DNA of 64,000 nucleotides, from NCBI RefSeq assembly GCF_000585395.1, contig NZ_KK073875.1, forward strand, positions 1,206,407-1,270,406, read 5' to 3'. The translations under genes were made by a program, and so were the position numbers. This document shows positions 50,337 to 59,646 of this stretch, piece by piece (within the stretch, counting starts at the first letter, position 1; each line of letters opens with the position of its first letter). Under the pieces are notes generated by a model. The model was given only the letters and a program-made list of their open reading frames with translations. It ran no database searches and was not told where the DNA came from. Origin of the DNA: Saccharibacillus sacchari DSM 19268. Its GTDB lineage: Bacteria; Bacillota; Bacilli; Paenibacillales; Paenibacillaceae.

Positions 50337-50531
50337 GGCGGAGGGGAAAATTACCAGCATAGGCTTCCGAAGTGCATTTCTTCGAAATGCTTCACAAGAC
50401 GCTGTCTCACTCGGAAAAGTTGAATTGGATTTAAATAAGGAGTTTTCCGAGTTCAAAGGCCAACATTTTCATATATGTTACCGCAGGTTTTCTTCGAAAA
50501 CCTGTATTTCACTGAATTTCTCCCTCCGCTT
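50337..50531 (-). repeat. Family-1 inverted repeat, copy g, with accessory stem-loops
   Basis: Minus orientation, 195 bp. Inner stem CTCGG / CCGAG (CCCGG / CCGGG elsewhere, a paired change). Contains the same accessory segment as copy e (read on minus: ATACAGGTTTTCGAAGAAAA, CCTGCGGTAACAT) and another hairpin GCATTTCTTCGAAATGC. Confidence 0.8.
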
Positions 50532-50586
50532 GTCGCTTATCTAGCGAAGGAACGTTTACCGTTCGATAGATAGGTCCGAAGGATAG

Positions 50587-50616
50587 AAAAAAGCTTCCGG
50601 CTGCTGCCGGAAGCTT
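50587..50616 (-). terminator. Terminator of the chemoreceptor gene
   Basis: AAGCTTCCGGC-AGCA-GCCGGAAGCTT, then T-run on the minus strand. Confidence 0.9.
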
Positions 50617-50651
50617 CTTTCTTTTCCCGATCAATCGATCAACGGTTCCGC

Positions 50652-52364
50652 TTAAATCTTGAACTTCTCCACGATCTGCGACAGCGAATCCGCCATGTCG
50701 TTCAACTTGGCCGACGTGTTTTCCATCTCGATCATCGACGCGGACTGCTCTTCGCTCATGGCGGATACTTCCTGCGTGAGCGCGGCCATTTCTTCGGTCA
50801 CGCGCGTGATTTCGCTCACCGATTCGCCGACGCTTTGCGAGCCTTGGGACATTTGTTCGACGTTCGCCGCGACTTCGGCCACCTGGGCGCTGAGCGAACC
50901 GATCCGCTCGACGATCGATTCGAACGAACTGCCTGCTTCGCCCAGCGATGCGACGCCGTGCTCCACGCTGCCGGTGCTGGATTCGACCAGCTCCACGATA
51001 TCGCGGATGCCGGACGTCATGGCCGTAATGATCCGGCTGATCTCGCCCGTCGAACGCGACGACTGATCGGCCAACTTGCGAATTTCCGAAGCGACGACGC
51101 TGAAGCCGAGACCGTGCTCTCCCGCGCGGGCCGCTTCGATCGCGGCGTTCAGCGCCAACAGATTGGTTTGGCTGGACGTCTCGGAAATGTAGCCGGTAAT
51201 CGACAGCACTTCGTTCGAGCGCTCCGCCAGTTCCGAGACGCTGCCCCGAATCGACGAGAAGGCGTCGGCGACGCTTTGCACTTCTTCCACGCTCTGCTTG
51301 ATGCGGTATTCGCCGTCCGCCGCCATGCTCTGCGTCTGCTGCGCCAATCCCGCGACTTCCGCGGCGGCTTCGGCTACCTGCTCCAGCCCCGCGATCGTTT
51401 CTTTCATGACGGCGGTAATGTCTTCCGTTTGCACGACCTGCCGCTCCGAGCCTTCCGCCACGCGTTGGATCGACGTCGTGACTTCTTTTACGGCTCGCGA
51501 ATTTTCCTGCGCGCCTTGACGCAGCGAAGACGAAGCGCCGGCCAACTGCACCGTATTGTTTTTCAGATCGCGAATCATATCCTGCAAACTGACCAGCAGC
51601 AGGTTGGTCGCTTCGCCCAGGTCTTTGACTTCGTCGTTGCTGCGGACTTCGATCCGTTTGGTCAGGTCTCCTCCCGAAGAAGCGATGTCGCCGATCGTGG
51701 CGGTAACGGATTTGAGGCTGCGCGCGATTCTCGAAGAAGTGAACCATGCCAGAAGCAGCGCCGCGATTACCACGACGGCGAGCAGCACGAACAGAAGATT
51801 TTTCAAGGTCTGATTGCTGTTATGCAAATCGTCGACGCGCTGGGTCGTCAAATTCTTTTCCGTAGTCGCGAACGTATCCACCAGTTCCCGGAAAGCATCC
51901 ATGTCCGCCTTACCCGGATCATCCACGAAAAATTGGTCCAGAGCCGCGGAATCGTCCGCCCGCTTCATCGCGATCGTGGCTTCGCCGGCGACCTGAATCC
52001 AGTCTTCGATCTTCGCTTTGATCTGGTCCAACTTGTCCTGCTGGGCCGGATTGTCCGAGACCAGCTGATACAGCGCTTCATAATTTTCGTCCCATTGCGT
52101 TTTGCCCGCATTGTACGGATCCAGGTATTTGTCCTCGCCCGTGATAATGAATCCGCGCTGCCCGGTTTCCATATCGACGGCATTTTTAGCGATCTGATTG
52201 ATACGGTCATTTACGTCTATATCGTGACCGGCGATAAAGTTCATTTCATCTTCCAGTTTGTCGATCTGGCCGCGGACGACCAGAATTATCGCCGCCAGAG
52301 TCAATATAACGAGCAAATAACCGAGACCGATTTTGGCTCCGATCGTGAACCTGACCTTTTTCAT
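50652..52364 (-). CDS. Methyl-accepting chemotaxis protein with CHASE3 sensor
   Basis: 570 residues. TM1 (13-31), extracellular CHASE3-type four-helix sensor (about 35-185, with [19 protein letters not shown]), TM2 (about 190-211), HAMP, then a signalling coiled coil whose tip reads [28 protein letters not shown]. Two long heptad regions flank it. Couples an outside signal to CheA. Single gene. Confidence 0.93.
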   Translation of the reverse strand: MKKVRFTIGAKIGLGYLLVILTLAAIILVVRGQIDKLEDEMNFIAGHDIDVNDRINQIAKNAVDMETGQRGFIITGEDKYLDPYNAGKTQWDENYEALYQLVSDNPAQQDKLDQIKAKIEDWIQVAGEATIAMKRADDSAALDQFFVDDPGKADMDAFRELVDTFATTEKNLTTQRVDDLHNSNQTLKNLLFVLLAVVVIAALLLAWFTSSRIARSLKSVTATIGDIASSGGDLTKRIEVRSNDEVKDLGEATNLLLVSLQDMIRDLKNNTVQLAGASSSLRQGAQENSRAVKEVTTSIQRVAEGSERQVVQTEDITAVMKETIAGLEQVAEAAAEVAGLAQQTQSMAADGEYRIKQSVEEVQSVADAFSSIRGSVSELAERSNEVLSITGYISETSSQTNLLALNAAIEAARAGEHGLGFSVVASEIRKLADQSSRSTGEISRIITAMTSGIRDIVELVESSTGSVEHGVASLGEAGSSFESIVERIGSLSAQVAEVAANVEQMSQGSQSVGESVSEITRVTEEMAALTQEVSAMSEEQSASMIEMENTSAKLNDMADSLSQIVEKFKI

Positions 52365-52572
52365 CTATGCTGCACGCTCCCTGTTGTAAATAAGTTCTAT
52401 AAAACGATAAACAAATTGCAGTAATTTGTTTATCGGAAAAGCCTCCCCGAAAATAAAGCCCCTGCTTCAGATTTTTAATAAGCCTCTTTTTACATAGATC
52501 AAAACGACTTTTCAAAAATATTTCTTTTCCCGATAACGTTTTAAGTTCAGCGGCACGCTGTCGGGGTAAAGG

Positions 52573-52586
52573 ATAAAGCGGTTACA
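52573..52586 (+). promoter_or_regulatory. cre-like site before the first cellulase
   Basis: ATAAAGCGGTTACA, 12 of 14 positions of the CcpA consensus TGNAANCGNTNNCA, 47 bp before the start codon. Confidence 0.4.
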
Positions 52587-52633
52587 AAATTTTGATTTTA
52601 TACCGCCCATTTCTACATACCAAGGAGGCTCAC

Positions 52634-54352
52634 ATGTTCAAAAAAAGCTTTAAGCCCGCTTTTTCCATGCTGCTTGCCGTTATCCTGCTCCTTCCGCTTC
52701 TTCCGGCAGCGTCAGGCACGGCTTCTGCCGCGGAAAATCCGCCGAAAAGCAAAATGCAGACCTACGTGAACCAAATGCAGCCCGGCTGGAACCTCGGCAA
52801 CACGCTGGATTCCGTAGGTGAAGACGAGACGGCCTGGGGCAACCCGCGCGTGACGCGAGAGCTGATCAAGCAGATCTCCCGGCAAGGTTTTAACAGCATT
52901 CGGATTCCGGTGACCTGGGACAACCATATCGGACCCGCACCCGAATACAAAATCGATCCCGCTTATCTCGACCGCGTCGCGGAAGTCGTAGGCTGGGCGC
53001 GCTCGGAGAATCTGTACGTGCTGATCAACGTTCACCATGACTCATGGGTATGGATCAGCAAAATGGAAAGCAATCATGACGAGACGCTGGCCCGCTACAA
53101 TGCAATCTGGACGCAGGTCGCCGACAAGTTCAAGAACGAATCGGATAAAGTCTCGTTCGAGAGCGTCAACGAGCCTCGATTTACCGACGGCGGTACGACG
53201 GACGAAACGGTAGCGCAGGCGATGCTGGATGAACTGAACCTCTCTTTCCACGAGATCGTTCGTAATTCCGGCGGCAAAAACGCGACTCGCCCGCTCATTC
53301 TGCCGACGCTCGAATCGTCGCCGTCGCAGGAGCGCATGGACGAGCTGTACGAAACGTTCGAGCAGCTGAAAGACGACAAAAACCTGATCGCGACCGTGCA
53401 CTACTACGGTTACTGGCCGTTCAGCGTCAATATCGCGGGCACGACGACATTTGACGACACGACGCGAAACGATATCATCACGACTTTCGACAATGTGTAC
53501 GATACCTTCACCGCTCGCGGAATTCCGGTTATTCTCGGCGAATACGGACTGCTCGGCTTCGATAAGAATACCGATACGATCGAACAAGGCGAAAAGCTGA
53601 AGTTCTTCGAATTCCTGACCTATTATCTGAAAGAAAAGCATATCACCACGATGTGGTGGGACAACGGGCAGCACTTCAGCCGCACGCAGTATACTTGGTC
53701 CGATCCCGAACTGTACGAAATCATCCGCTCCGGTCAAAAGCAGCGTTCGTCCGTAGCCGAATCCGATCTGATTCAACTGCGAAAAGGCGAAGTCGTGACC
53801 GACAAAGTCGTGCAGCTCCAACTGAACGGCAACAAGCTCACTTCGCTGAAGGCGGACGGCAAACGTTTGACGAAAAACAAGGATTATAAACTAAGCGGCG
53901 AAACGCTGACGATTCCGGCAGCAACGCTCGAACGCTTAACCGCTTCAGGAAAGCTTGGCGTGAATGCCGTGCTGACCGCCGGCTTCACCAAAGGCCCGGA
54001 TTGGAACTTCTACCTCACCGTTCATGAGACACCCGTACTGAGCGCCGCGACAGGCACGAACGCGGACTTCGCGATTCCGACCGTCTGGAACGGCGACAAG
54101 CTGGCGACGATGGAAGCCGTGTACGTGTCGGGTGGCAACGCGGGTCCGAACGACTGGACTTCCTTCAAAGAATTCGAGTCGACATTCAGTCCGAATTACA
54201 ATGCGGGTGCAATCATCCTGCGCCCAGCCCTTCTCGATACGCTGCGCGACGGAGAAGCCGTGAAGCTGACGTTCTACTTCTGGAGCGGAGACAAGCTGAC
54301 GTATACGGTGACGAAAAACGGTACAAGCGTAACAGGGCAACCTGCTTCGTAA
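52634..54352 (+). CDS. Secreted GH5 endoglucanase with X2 and CBM46 modules
   Basis: 572 residues. Signal peptide 1-32 (ASA cut), GH5 barrel (about 40-370) of subfamily-4 look with general acid Glu180 in ESVNEP and nucleophile Glu303 in LGEYGLLG, an X2 Ig-like module (about 385-470: LNGNKLTSLKADGKRLTKNKDYKL) and CBM46 (about 475-572: GTNADFAIPTVWNGDKLATMEAVY). Same order as Bacillus halodurans Cel5B, which cleaves beta-1,4-glucans and xyloglucan. AAGGAGG lies before the ATG. Paralogue of the enzyme at 56365. Confidence 0.93.
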   Translation: MFKKSFKPAFSMLLAVILLLPLLPAASGTASAAENPPKSKMQTYVNQMQPGWNLGNTLDSVGEDETAWGNPRVTRELIKQISRQGFNSIRIPVTWDNHIGPAPEYKIDPAYLDRVAEVVGWARSENLYVLINVHHDSWVWISKMESNHDETLARYNAIWTQVADKFKNESDKVSFESVNEPRFTDGGTTDETVAQAMLDELNLSFHEIVRNSGGKNATRPLILPTLESSPSQERMDELYETFEQLKDDKNLIATVHYYGYWPFSVNIAGTTTFDDTTRNDIITTFDNVYDTFTARGIPVILGEYGLLGFDKNTDTIEQGEKLKFFEFLTYYLKEKHITTMWWDNGQHFSRTQYTWSDPELYEIIRSGQKQRSSVAESDLIQLRKGEVVTDKVVQLQLNGNKLTSLKADGKRLTKNKDYKLSGETLTIPAATLERLTASGKLGVNAVLTAGFTKGPDWNFYLTVHETPVLSAATGTNADFAIPTVWNGDKLATMEAVYVSGGNAGPNDWTSFKEFESTFSPNYNAGAIILRPALLDTLRDGEAVKLTFYFWSGDKLTYTVTKNGTSVTGQPAS

Positions 54353-54427
54353 GTTTTTCCATTGCATGCTAGCGATTGAACACTTCTTCCGAACAGAAAA
54401 GCCCCATAACGCAAAGCCAAAAAAGCC

Positions 54428-54475
54428 AGCCGCCCGATCCCGGATTTCCGGTTCATTCGGGCGGCTTTCTTTTTA
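54428..54475 (+). terminator. Terminator of the first cellulase
   Basis: AGCCGCCCGA / TCGGGCGGCT stem, loop with a nested CCGGA / TCCGG hairpin, then TTCTTTTT. Confidence 0.85.
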
Positions 54476-54620
54476 TGGGAAGACAACAGGGGCTTTTTAT
54501 TTTATGATTAAATGAAGAACCCTTATTTCCGAATACGAAATCACCCATTTCCGTTCCGGTAGCGCTCCTCCTCTTTGCGGGGCCGGCCCGAAGAACGGAT
54601 GCCCAGGAGGAACTTTTACC

Positions 54621-55730
54621 ATGACCGATCCACGATTACGACAGCTTGCACGCACCGTCGTGCATTATTCGGCAAGTGTCCAACCCGGAGAAAAGGTACT
54701 CATCCGGGCGCTCGACGTGCATGATGCTGCGATCCTTGCTCCTTTTATCGACGAAATTCATTCAGCCGGGGGACATGCTTTTATCGACTATACCGATTAT
54801 GCCGTAAACCGCCGGATGATGCTGAACGGCACAGAGGAACAATTCCGGATCGATGCCGCCATGAAGCTGGAGCAAATGAAGCAAATGGACGCGATCGTTC
54901 TGATCCTCGGCGAAGACAATATTTCCGAATACGCGGACGTCCCGGCAGCCAAACGCGACGCGTTCCGCAAATGGTATCGTCCGGTTACGGATGAACAAAC
55001 GAAGAAGAAATGGATTTTGTTCAACTACCCGACCAAAGCCTATGCGCAATTGGCAGAGATGAGCACGGAAAGCTACGCTCAATTTCTCTATGACACCTGC
55101 ACCATGGATTACAGCAGGATGTCCGCAGCCATGGACCCGTTAACCGAGCTGATGACGAACACCGACCGCGTGCGCATCGTCGCTCCCGGCACGGATTTGA
55201 GCTTCTCCATTCAAGACATTCCGGCTATCAAATGCGACGGAAAAGTAAACCTGCCCGACGGCGAAGTCTACTCGGCTCCCGTCCGCGATTCGGTCGAAGG
55301 CACAATCACTTTCAATACCCGTGCCTCCTATCTCGGTCAAAACTTCAGCGACGTCTCCTTCACCTTCGAAAAAGGGCGCATCACAGGCTGCCGCAGCGAC
55401 AATGACGCCAAGCTGAACGAACTGCTGAATACCGACGAAGGCGCACGATATATCGGCGAATTCGCGATCGGCGTCAACCCGCATATCGACCGCATCATGA
55501 ACGATATCGGCTTTGACGAAAAAATTAACGGCAGCATCCACTTCGCCCTCGGCCAAGCCTACGAAAACGCCGACAACCAAAACCGTTCCGACATCCACTG
55601 GGACATTGTCCTGCTGATGAAATCCGAATACGGCGGCGGCGAAATCTACTTCGACGACGTCCTGATCAGCAAAGACGGCCTCTTCGTCCTTGATTCCCTG
55701 AAAGGCCTGAACCCGGAAAACCTGATGTAG
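54621..55730 (+). CDS. M29 family aminopeptidase (AmpS/PepS type)
   Basis: 369 residues, normal length. Metal ligands expected in M29: Glu in DSVEGTITF and GEFAIGVNPHI, His in GSIHFALGQAYENAD and SDIHWDIV. Cytosolic, removes N-terminal amino acids. AGGAGG lies 11 nt before the ATG. Lies between the two cellulases but has separate terminators. Confidence 0.92.
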   Translation: MTDPRLRQLARTVVHYSASVQPGEKVLIRALDVHDAAILAPFIDEIHSAGGHAFIDYTDYAVNRRMMLNGTEEQFRIDAAMKLEQMKQMDAIVLILGEDNISEYADVPAAKRDAFRKWYRPVTDEQTKKKWILFNYPTKAYAQLAEMSTESYAQFLYDTCTMDYSRMSAAMDPLTELMTNTDRVRIVAPGTDLSFSIQDIPAIKCDGKVNLPDGEVYSAPVRDSVEGTITFNTRASYLGQNFSDVSFTFEKGRITGCRSDNDAKLNELLNTDEGARYIGEFAIGVNPHIDRIMNDIGFDEKINGSIHFALGQAYENADNQNRSDIHWDIVLLMKSEYGGGEIYFDDVLISKDGLFVLDSLKGLNPENLM

Positions 55731-55795
55731 ATTCCGCAAATCCAGCACCATTTCCTATCACAACCCCGTCCCTATACGTAAAACCCCAACTCTCC

Positions 55796-55832
55796 GGAAG
55801 CTGTTCCTCAAACGAACAGCTTCTTTTCTTTT
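55796..55832 (+). terminator. Terminator of the aminopeptidase
   Basis: GAAGCTGTTC-CTCAAAC-GAACAGCTTC followed by TTTTCTTTT. Confidence 0.88.
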
Positions 55833-55944
55833 GCCTTTTTCCTTGTGCCCTCTATTTTGTATATTTCTTCTTTCTTCTCCTCCCCACCATAAAATACGAC
55901 TGGCGTCTTCTTCCGTGCGCGGAAGTTCTGTTCACCGGGAAGCC

Positions 55945-56052
55945 TAGCACCTTGTCAACATTAAAGGAATGGTTACGCCCACCTGAAACGCACCTAAAGC
56001 GTGTGCGTTTCAGTCGAACGTAAACCTCCGATCAAGAGTTGACAAGGTACTA
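55945..56052. repeat. Family-3 inverted repeat, copy B
   Basis: 108 bp. Ends TAGCACCTTGTCAAC / GTTGACAAGGTACTA, inner stem GGTTACG / CGTAAACC, apical GAAACGCA-CCTAAAGCGTG-TGCGTTTC. Abuts a family-1 copy. Region 55731-56364 has no gene. Confidence 0.8.
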
Positions 56053-56167
56053 GCGGAGAGGGAAATTCAGCTCAAAACGCCTTTGAACCCGGAAAGCCAC
56101 TCCCTGAATTCCCTCCAGTCGCTTTCCGGGTGAGACAGCGTTTTGAGCGAATTTCCCTCGCAGCGCA
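56053..56167 (+). repeat. Family-1 inverted repeat, copy h
   Basis: GCGGAGAGGGAAATTC / GAATTTCCCTCGC arms, CTCAAAACG / CGTTTTGAG stem (third variant of this pair), conserved CCTTTGA and GAGACAG, inner ACCCGGAAAG / CTTTCCGGGT. Confidence 0.85.
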
Positions 56168-56306
56168 GCCCCGCATCAAACAGAACTCCCCCGCACCGAA
56201 CCCAAAGACACAAGACGTATTTTTTACATAACCCTCTAATTTTCACATGATTTTGTAGCTAATTCTCAGGGTGTTTCCAAATTATTTAATATGATATTTT
56301 AGTATC

Positions 56307-56320
56307 AGCAAACGCTTACA
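56307..56320 (+). promoter_or_regulatory. cre-like site before the second cellulase
   Basis: AGCAAACGCTTACA, 13 of 14 positions of the CcpA consensus, 44 bp before the start codon. Confidence 0.5.
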
Positions 56321-56364
56321 TTTACATATTCGTTTGCATTACCTAATTACAAAGGAGATCGATC

Positions 56365-58059
56365 ATGAAAAAAAGATCCGTTAAACCGATCGCTGCACTG
56401 GCTCTCGCTGCGGTTCTGCTCTTCTCCCTGCTTCCGATATCTTCCACGGCATCAGCCTCAGCCCCGCAAAGCGCTATGCAATCGTACGTCGAAGCCATGC
56501 AGCCCGGTTGGAACCTGGGTAACTCGCTCGACGCGGTAGGCGCCGACGAAACGGCTTGGGGCAATCCTCGCGTGACCAAAGAACTGATTCAGAAAATTGC
56601 GGCGCAAGGCTACAAAAGCATCCGGATTCCGGTAACCTGGGATGCTCATATCGGTGGCGCGCCGAACTATACGATCGACGCGGCTTACATGAACCGGGTC
56701 AAAGAAGTCACGCAATGGGCGCTCGACGCCAATCTCTACGTCATGATCAACGTGCACCACGACTCTTGGGTCTGGCTGAGCAAAATGGAAAACAACCATG
56801 ACCAAACGCTGGCACGTTACAATGCGGCTTGGACACAAATTGCAAATGCCTTCAAAAATAGTCCGAACAAACTGATGTTCGAAAGCGTGAACGAACCTCG
56901 CTTCACGGACGGCGGCACGACAGACGAAGGCAAGCAGCAAGCACTGCTCAATGAGCTGAACAATTCGTTCCGCAATATCGTACGTTCTTCCGGCAGCGGC
57001 AATACGACCCGTCCGCTCGTCATCTCGACGCTGGAAGCTTCGCCTTCGCAGGAGCGCATGACGGCAACATACAACGAAATCTCCAAATGGAACGACAAAA
57101 ACATTATCGCGACCGTCCATTACTACGGCTTCTGGCCGTTCAGCGTAAACATCGCCGGTTATACGACCTTCAATCAAGAAGTACAGAACGACATCACAAC
57201 AACCTTCGATAACGTCTACAACACCTTCGTAGCTAAAGGAATCCCGGTCATTGTTGGTGAATATGGCTTGCTGGGCTTCGACAAAAACACCGGAGTCATC
57301 GAACAAGGCGAAAAACTCAAATTCTTCGAATTCTTCGGTCAGTACCTGAAACAAAAACAAATTGCGACTATGCTGTGGGACAACGGTCAACACTTTAGCC
57401 GTACCCAGCACACCTGGTCCGATGCCGATCTGTTCAATATGATCAAGACAAGCTGGAGCGGACGCTCCGCCACGGCTTCCAGCGATCTGATCTACGTTAA
57501 AAAAGGAGCTGCCGCGCAAGACAAAAATGTAACGCTCAACCTGAACGGACGCACGCTCTCTTCGCTGACGGTCAACGGCACGACGCTGCAATCCGGCACG
57601 GACTATACGCTGAGCGGAAGCAATCTGACGTTCAAAGCTTCCCGTCTGAGCCAACTCACCTCCTCCGGCAACCTGGGCAAAAGTGCTGTAATCACGGCCA
57701 AATTCAACGGCGGCGCGGATTGGAAGTTCAACGTCGTGCTGTACCAAACGCCGAAACTGTCGAACGCAAGCGGCACGACTTCATCGTTCTCGATTCCGAC
57801 GGCGTTCAACGGCGATCAGCTTGCTACGATGGAAGCCGTGTACGCAAGCGGCGGCAACGCCGGCCCGCAAAACTGGACGTCGTTCAAAGAATTCGAGACG
57901 GCTTTCAGCCCGACCGGCAATGCGATCAAGCTGCAACCGGCTTTCTTCAACGAAACGAATAACGGCACGGTCAAACTGACCTTCCACTTCTGGAGCGGCG
58001 AAAAAGTGACGTACACGATCAACAAAAACGGCTCGAACGTAACAGGAACGGCTTCTTAA
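56365..58059 (+). CDS. Secreted GH5 endoglucanase with X2 and CBM46 modules, second paralogue
   Basis: 564 residues, the same module order and clearly similar over its whole length to the 52634 product (GWNLGNSLDAVGADETAWGN, YYGFWPFSVNIAGYT). Signal peptide 1-32, Glu177 and Glu299 catalytic, X2 about 380-465, CBM46 to the end. AAGGAG is 7 nt before the ATG. Tandem duplication with an aminopeptidase left between. Confidence 0.93.
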   Translation: MKKRSVKPIAALALAAVLLFSLLPISSTASASAPQSAMQSYVEAMQPGWNLGNSLDAVGADETAWGNPRVTKELIQKIAAQGYKSIRIPVTWDAHIGGAPNYTIDAAYMNRVKEVTQWALDANLYVMINVHHDSWVWLSKMENNHDQTLARYNAAWTQIANAFKNSPNKLMFESVNEPRFTDGGTTDEGKQQALLNELNNSFRNIVRSSGSGNTTRPLVISTLEASPSQERMTATYNEISKWNDKNIIATVHYYGFWPFSVNIAGYTTFNQEVQNDITTTFDNVYNTFVAKGIPVIVGEYGLLGFDKNTGVIEQGEKLKFFEFFGQYLKQKQIATMLWDNGQHFSRTQHTWSDADLFNMIKTSWSGRSATASSDLIYVKKGAAAQDKNVTLNLNGRTLSSLTVNGTTLQSGTDYTLSGSNLTFKASRLSQLTSSGNLGKSAVITAKFNGGADWKFNVVLYQTPKLSNASGTTSSFSIPTAFNGDQLATMEAVYASGGNAGPQNWTSFKEFETAFSPTGNAIKLQPAFFNETNNGTVKLTFHFWSGEKVTYTINKNGSNVTGTAS

Positions 58060-58083
58060 ACCCGGCCATTCGATTATGAAAAA

Positions 58084-58136
58084 GAAAAGCGTAACGTTTC
58101 CGGCGGCATCCGCCGTTCGAAACCGTTACGCTTTTT
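58084..58136 (+). terminator. Terminator of the second cellulase
   Basis: AAAAGCGTAACG-TTTC / GAAACCGTTACGCTTTT with an inner GGCGG / CCGCC hairpin, then T-run. Confidence 0.88.
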
Positions 58137-58250
58137 TGTCATGCTTGGCGTATGGCCGTCGATACAAGGGTAATAAACGATAGCTTGCAGCATTTTCCAA
58201 TCCATCAATCGAAGCCGCAACCAGGCAACCCCATCTACGAGGAGCTGAGC

Positions 58251-58664
58251 ATGATGAACGACCGCAATCCCCCGACCACCGTCCCGCGCACGATCGGACG
58301 TATTTTGTTCGCGCTGTTATTCGTGGCGGCAGGCATCTATCATTTTCAGGAAACGATCGGCTTCGCCGCCATGCTGCCCGACTTCGTTCCGCTGCGAAAA
58401 TGGATCATCTGGATCTCGGGCGTAGCCGAATGGATCTTGGCTATCCTGCTGTTCGTGCCGCCGATCCGCAAAAAGATGGGCATCATCATCTCGATTTTCC
58501 TGATCGCGATCTTCCCGGCCAACATCTACTCCGCGATCATGAACATCCCTATGCCGGGCCAGCACTATACGCCGCCGATTTATCTGTGGCTCCGCCTGCT
58601 CGTGCAGCCGCTGTTCATCTGGTGGATCATGTGGGCGACCTCGGTTCCCAAAGATAAGCGTTGA
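58251..58664 (+). CDS. DoxX-like small membrane protein
   Basis: 137 residues, four membrane helices; RILFALLFVAAGIYHF and NIYSAIMNIPMPG fit DoxX-like proteins. GAGGAG is 6 nt before ATG 58251; the frame extends to 58152 without a site. Role unknown. Confidence 0.8.
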   Translation: MMNDRNPPTTVPRTIGRILFALLFVAAGIYHFQETIGFAAMLPDFVPLRKWIIWISGVAEWILAILLFVPPIRKKMGIIISIFLIAIFPANIYSAIMNIPMPGQHYTPPIYLWLRLLVQPLFIWWIMWATSVPKDKR

Positions 58665-58675
58665 ATAAAGCTTAG

Positions 58676-58700
58676 ATCAAAAAAGCTGCCGGGCAGCTTG
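58676..58700. repeat. Left half of a terminator split by a family-2 element
   Basis: AAAAAAGCTGCCGGGCAGCT; its other half AAGCCCGGCAGCTTTTTATT is at 58900-58920. The intact relative is at 59603-59646. Confidence 0.75.
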
Positions 58701-58898
58701 GGGCGTGTCTTCAAACCTCGACGGAAGCAGATTTTGCCGAATTTTCGTGCTGAACAAGGAACTTTTCCGCAGTCGTGCCGGGGCACGTCAAGGGAAAGTG
58801 ACGCGGCGTTGCCGGAATCGTACACGCTTTAGGTACGAATCCGGAGCAGCGCGAAAAGGCGGCAAAAGATGCACGTTGGCAGGTTTGAAGACACGCCC
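58701..58898. repeat. Family-2 inverted repeat (MITE-like), full 198-bp copy
   Basis: GGGCGTGTCTTCAAACC / GGTTTGAAGACACGCCC ends, right flank TA, left flank TG. Interior aligns with 10994-11153 on the other strand, plus a 38-bp nested hairpin with loop CCTAAAGCGTG. Confidence 0.85.
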
Positions 58899-58914
58899 TA
58901 AGCCCGGCAGCTTT

Positions 58915-59190
58915 TTATTTAAAACTGATTGTCAATTCTTTATCCATGGCTGCCGCGATTTCATCCAACAATTTCACGGATACATTCATGCTTCCATTTT
59001 CGATCCTGGCAATCGTAGACTGAGGTTTTCCTGTCTTCTCTGCCAACTCCCGTTGAGAAAGACCTTTTTCTTCACGGAGTTTCATTAAAGCTACGGCCGC
59101 TTTGAGACGAGTATCTTCCGTTCTGAACTCACGCTCGAATACAGCACTATCCTTTTTCCTCTGTTGAATTAATTTGTCGATTCTGCTCAT
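58915..59190 (-). CDS. HigA-type antitoxin
   Basis: 91 residues with XRE helix-turn-helix KGLSQRELAEKTGKPQSTIARIENGSMNVSVKLLDEIAAAM (about 42-82). AAGGAGG is 6 nt before the ATG at 59190, and the start lies 44 bp inside the toxin gene. Binds and blocks the toxin and likely represses the operon from the palindrome at 59553. Lower GC than neighbours. Confidence 0.9.
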   Translation of the reverse strand: MSRIDKLIQQRKKDSAVFEREFRTEDTRLKAAVALMKLREEKGLSQRELAEKTGKPQSTIARIENGSMNVSVKLLDEIAAAMDKELTISFK

Positions 59191-59545
59191 TTTGATCCTC
59201 CTTATACGTTGCACGTAAATTTTTGGCATGCTCGATTTCAGAACGAGGCGTTTTCTGCGATTTTTTTGTGAATCCGTGTGTAATCACATAATGTGTTCCG
59301 ACTTTCTGAAAGTAAATCGCTCTTTGAATATTCTTTCCGATTTGCGATCTTAACTCGTACAAGTCGCCCTCTAACTTTTTTACCCACTCCATTTTAATCG
59401 CTACAGCAAGTCCATGTTCCTCTGTATTTTTAATGACAGCCAACAATTTTGCTTGATCTTTTTCAGGTATCGAATCAAGAAAGTCTTCAAATTCACTTGA
59501 TCCGTCTTCGTTGCGGATATAATCGAACTCCACTTTTTTATTCAT
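59147..59545 (-). CDS. RelE/HigB-type toxin
   Basis: 132 residues. KKLEGDLYELRSQIGKNIQRAIYFQKVGTHYVITHGFTKKSQKTPRSEIEHA (split over about 55-105) is the HigB/Gp49 ribosome-dependent mRNase core. Toxin-first gene order is typical of HigBA. The operator is directly upstream, leaving a very short leader. Confidence 0.9.
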   Translation of the reverse strand: MNKKVEFDYIRNEDGSSEFEDFLDSIPEKDQAKLLAVIKNTEEHGLAVAIKMEWVKKLEGDLYELRSQIGKNIQRAIYFQKVGTHYVITHGFTKKSQKTPRSEIEHAKNLRATYKEDQNEQNRQINSTEEKG

Positions 59546-59552
59546 ACACCCA

Positions 59553-59572
59553 TGATAGCATATACGCTATCA
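59553..59572. promoter_or_regulatory. HigBA operator candidate
   Basis: TGATAGC-n6-GCTATCA, 8 bp upstream of the toxin start. Confidence 0.6.
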
Positions 59573-59602
59573 AAATCATCAAATAAACCTTAAATTTTCA
59601 TA

Positions 59603-59646
59603 CAAAAAAGCTGCCGGACAGCCTAAGCCCGGCAGCTTTTTATTTC
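59603..59646 (-). terminator. Intact terminator behind the ArsR gene, sister of the split one
   Basis: AAAAAAGCTGCCGGACAGCC then TAAGCCCGGCAGCTTTTTATT. Overlaps the ArsR stop codon. Together with 58676-58920 it forms direct repeats around HigBA. Confidence 0.8.
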
